In this document: one piece after another, positions 5,315 through 5,316 of the stretch
Position numbering within the stretch: the stretch's first letter is position 1
How the letters are laid out: every line of letters starts with the position of its first letter
Assembly (NCBI GenBank): GCA_947598455.1
Contig: CANQFI010000104.1
Span: 1-5,316, forward strand
Direction: 5' to 3'
Length of the DNA: 5,316 nucleotides
Origin: an uncultured Bacilli bacterium
GTDB lineage: Bacteria; Bacillota_I; Bacilli_A; RF39; UBA660
Notes under the pieces: model-generated
What the model was told of the DNA's origin: nothing
Databases searched by the model: none
What the model saw: only the letters and a program-made list of their open reading frames with translations
Position numbers and translations under genes: made by a program

Positions 5315-5316
5315 AT

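Noticed and set aside
1..5316. CRISPR array, tRNA, rRNA, phage or transposase genes.
   Set aside because: No regularly spaced direct repeats, no cloverleaf, no rRNA core motif and no integrase or transposase motif was seen on either strand.

Overview
The window comes from a very AT-rich, low-GC Gram-positive-type genome. The signs are A/T-ending codons, Shine-Dalgarno sites of the GGAGG/GGTGAT kind, sigma-A-like TATAAT boxes, short A-stem/U-tail terminators, and lysine-, asparagine- and isoleucine-rich proteins. An uncultured Bacilli/Mollicutes-related gut lineage fits best, but that placement is inference. Every clear stop codon is TAA. Tryptophan is encoded only by two TGG codons, both in the first gene. 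One TGA falls where a conserved Trp is expected in a broken RhuM gene. The window alone therefore cannot fully exclude a TGA=Trp code, although a standard code with a decaying gene is the simpler reading.

Layout. Positions 1-284 hold the possible last codons of an upstream gene, a run of inverted repeats and an intrinsic terminator (180-207). A 7-bp dyad and a -10 box follow, in front of the first gene. Positions 285-1292 encode a membrane-tethered XRE-type regulator: N-terminal HTH, one transmembrane helix and an unrecognised outer domain. It is followed by a terminator. Positions 1391-1722 (+) are a RhuM-family remnant with a frameshift at its start, an in-frame TGA and a lost C-terminal two thirds. 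Positions 1781-2404 (-) are an NMT1/SsuA-type ABC transporter substrate-binding protein that lost roughly its last third. These two broken genes face each other tail to tail across a short scar, which suggests one deletion removed both 3' ends.

The right half (2480-5316) is a self-contained transcription unit. It has a near-ideal promoter (TTTACA, 17 bp, extended TGC-TATAAT) and a 14-bp palindrome at the expected transcription start. A gene for a large unrecognised protein of about 813 residues follows, with an N-terminal coiled coil, a long acidic linker and a C-terminal helical-repeat region. A 95-residue protein is coupled to it by a TAATG overlap, and a strong terminator ends the unit. 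The small protein carries the same type of helical repeat as the C-terminal part of the large one, so the two probably act together. This pair is the best candidate in the window for something undescribed; no function can be assigned from sequence alone.
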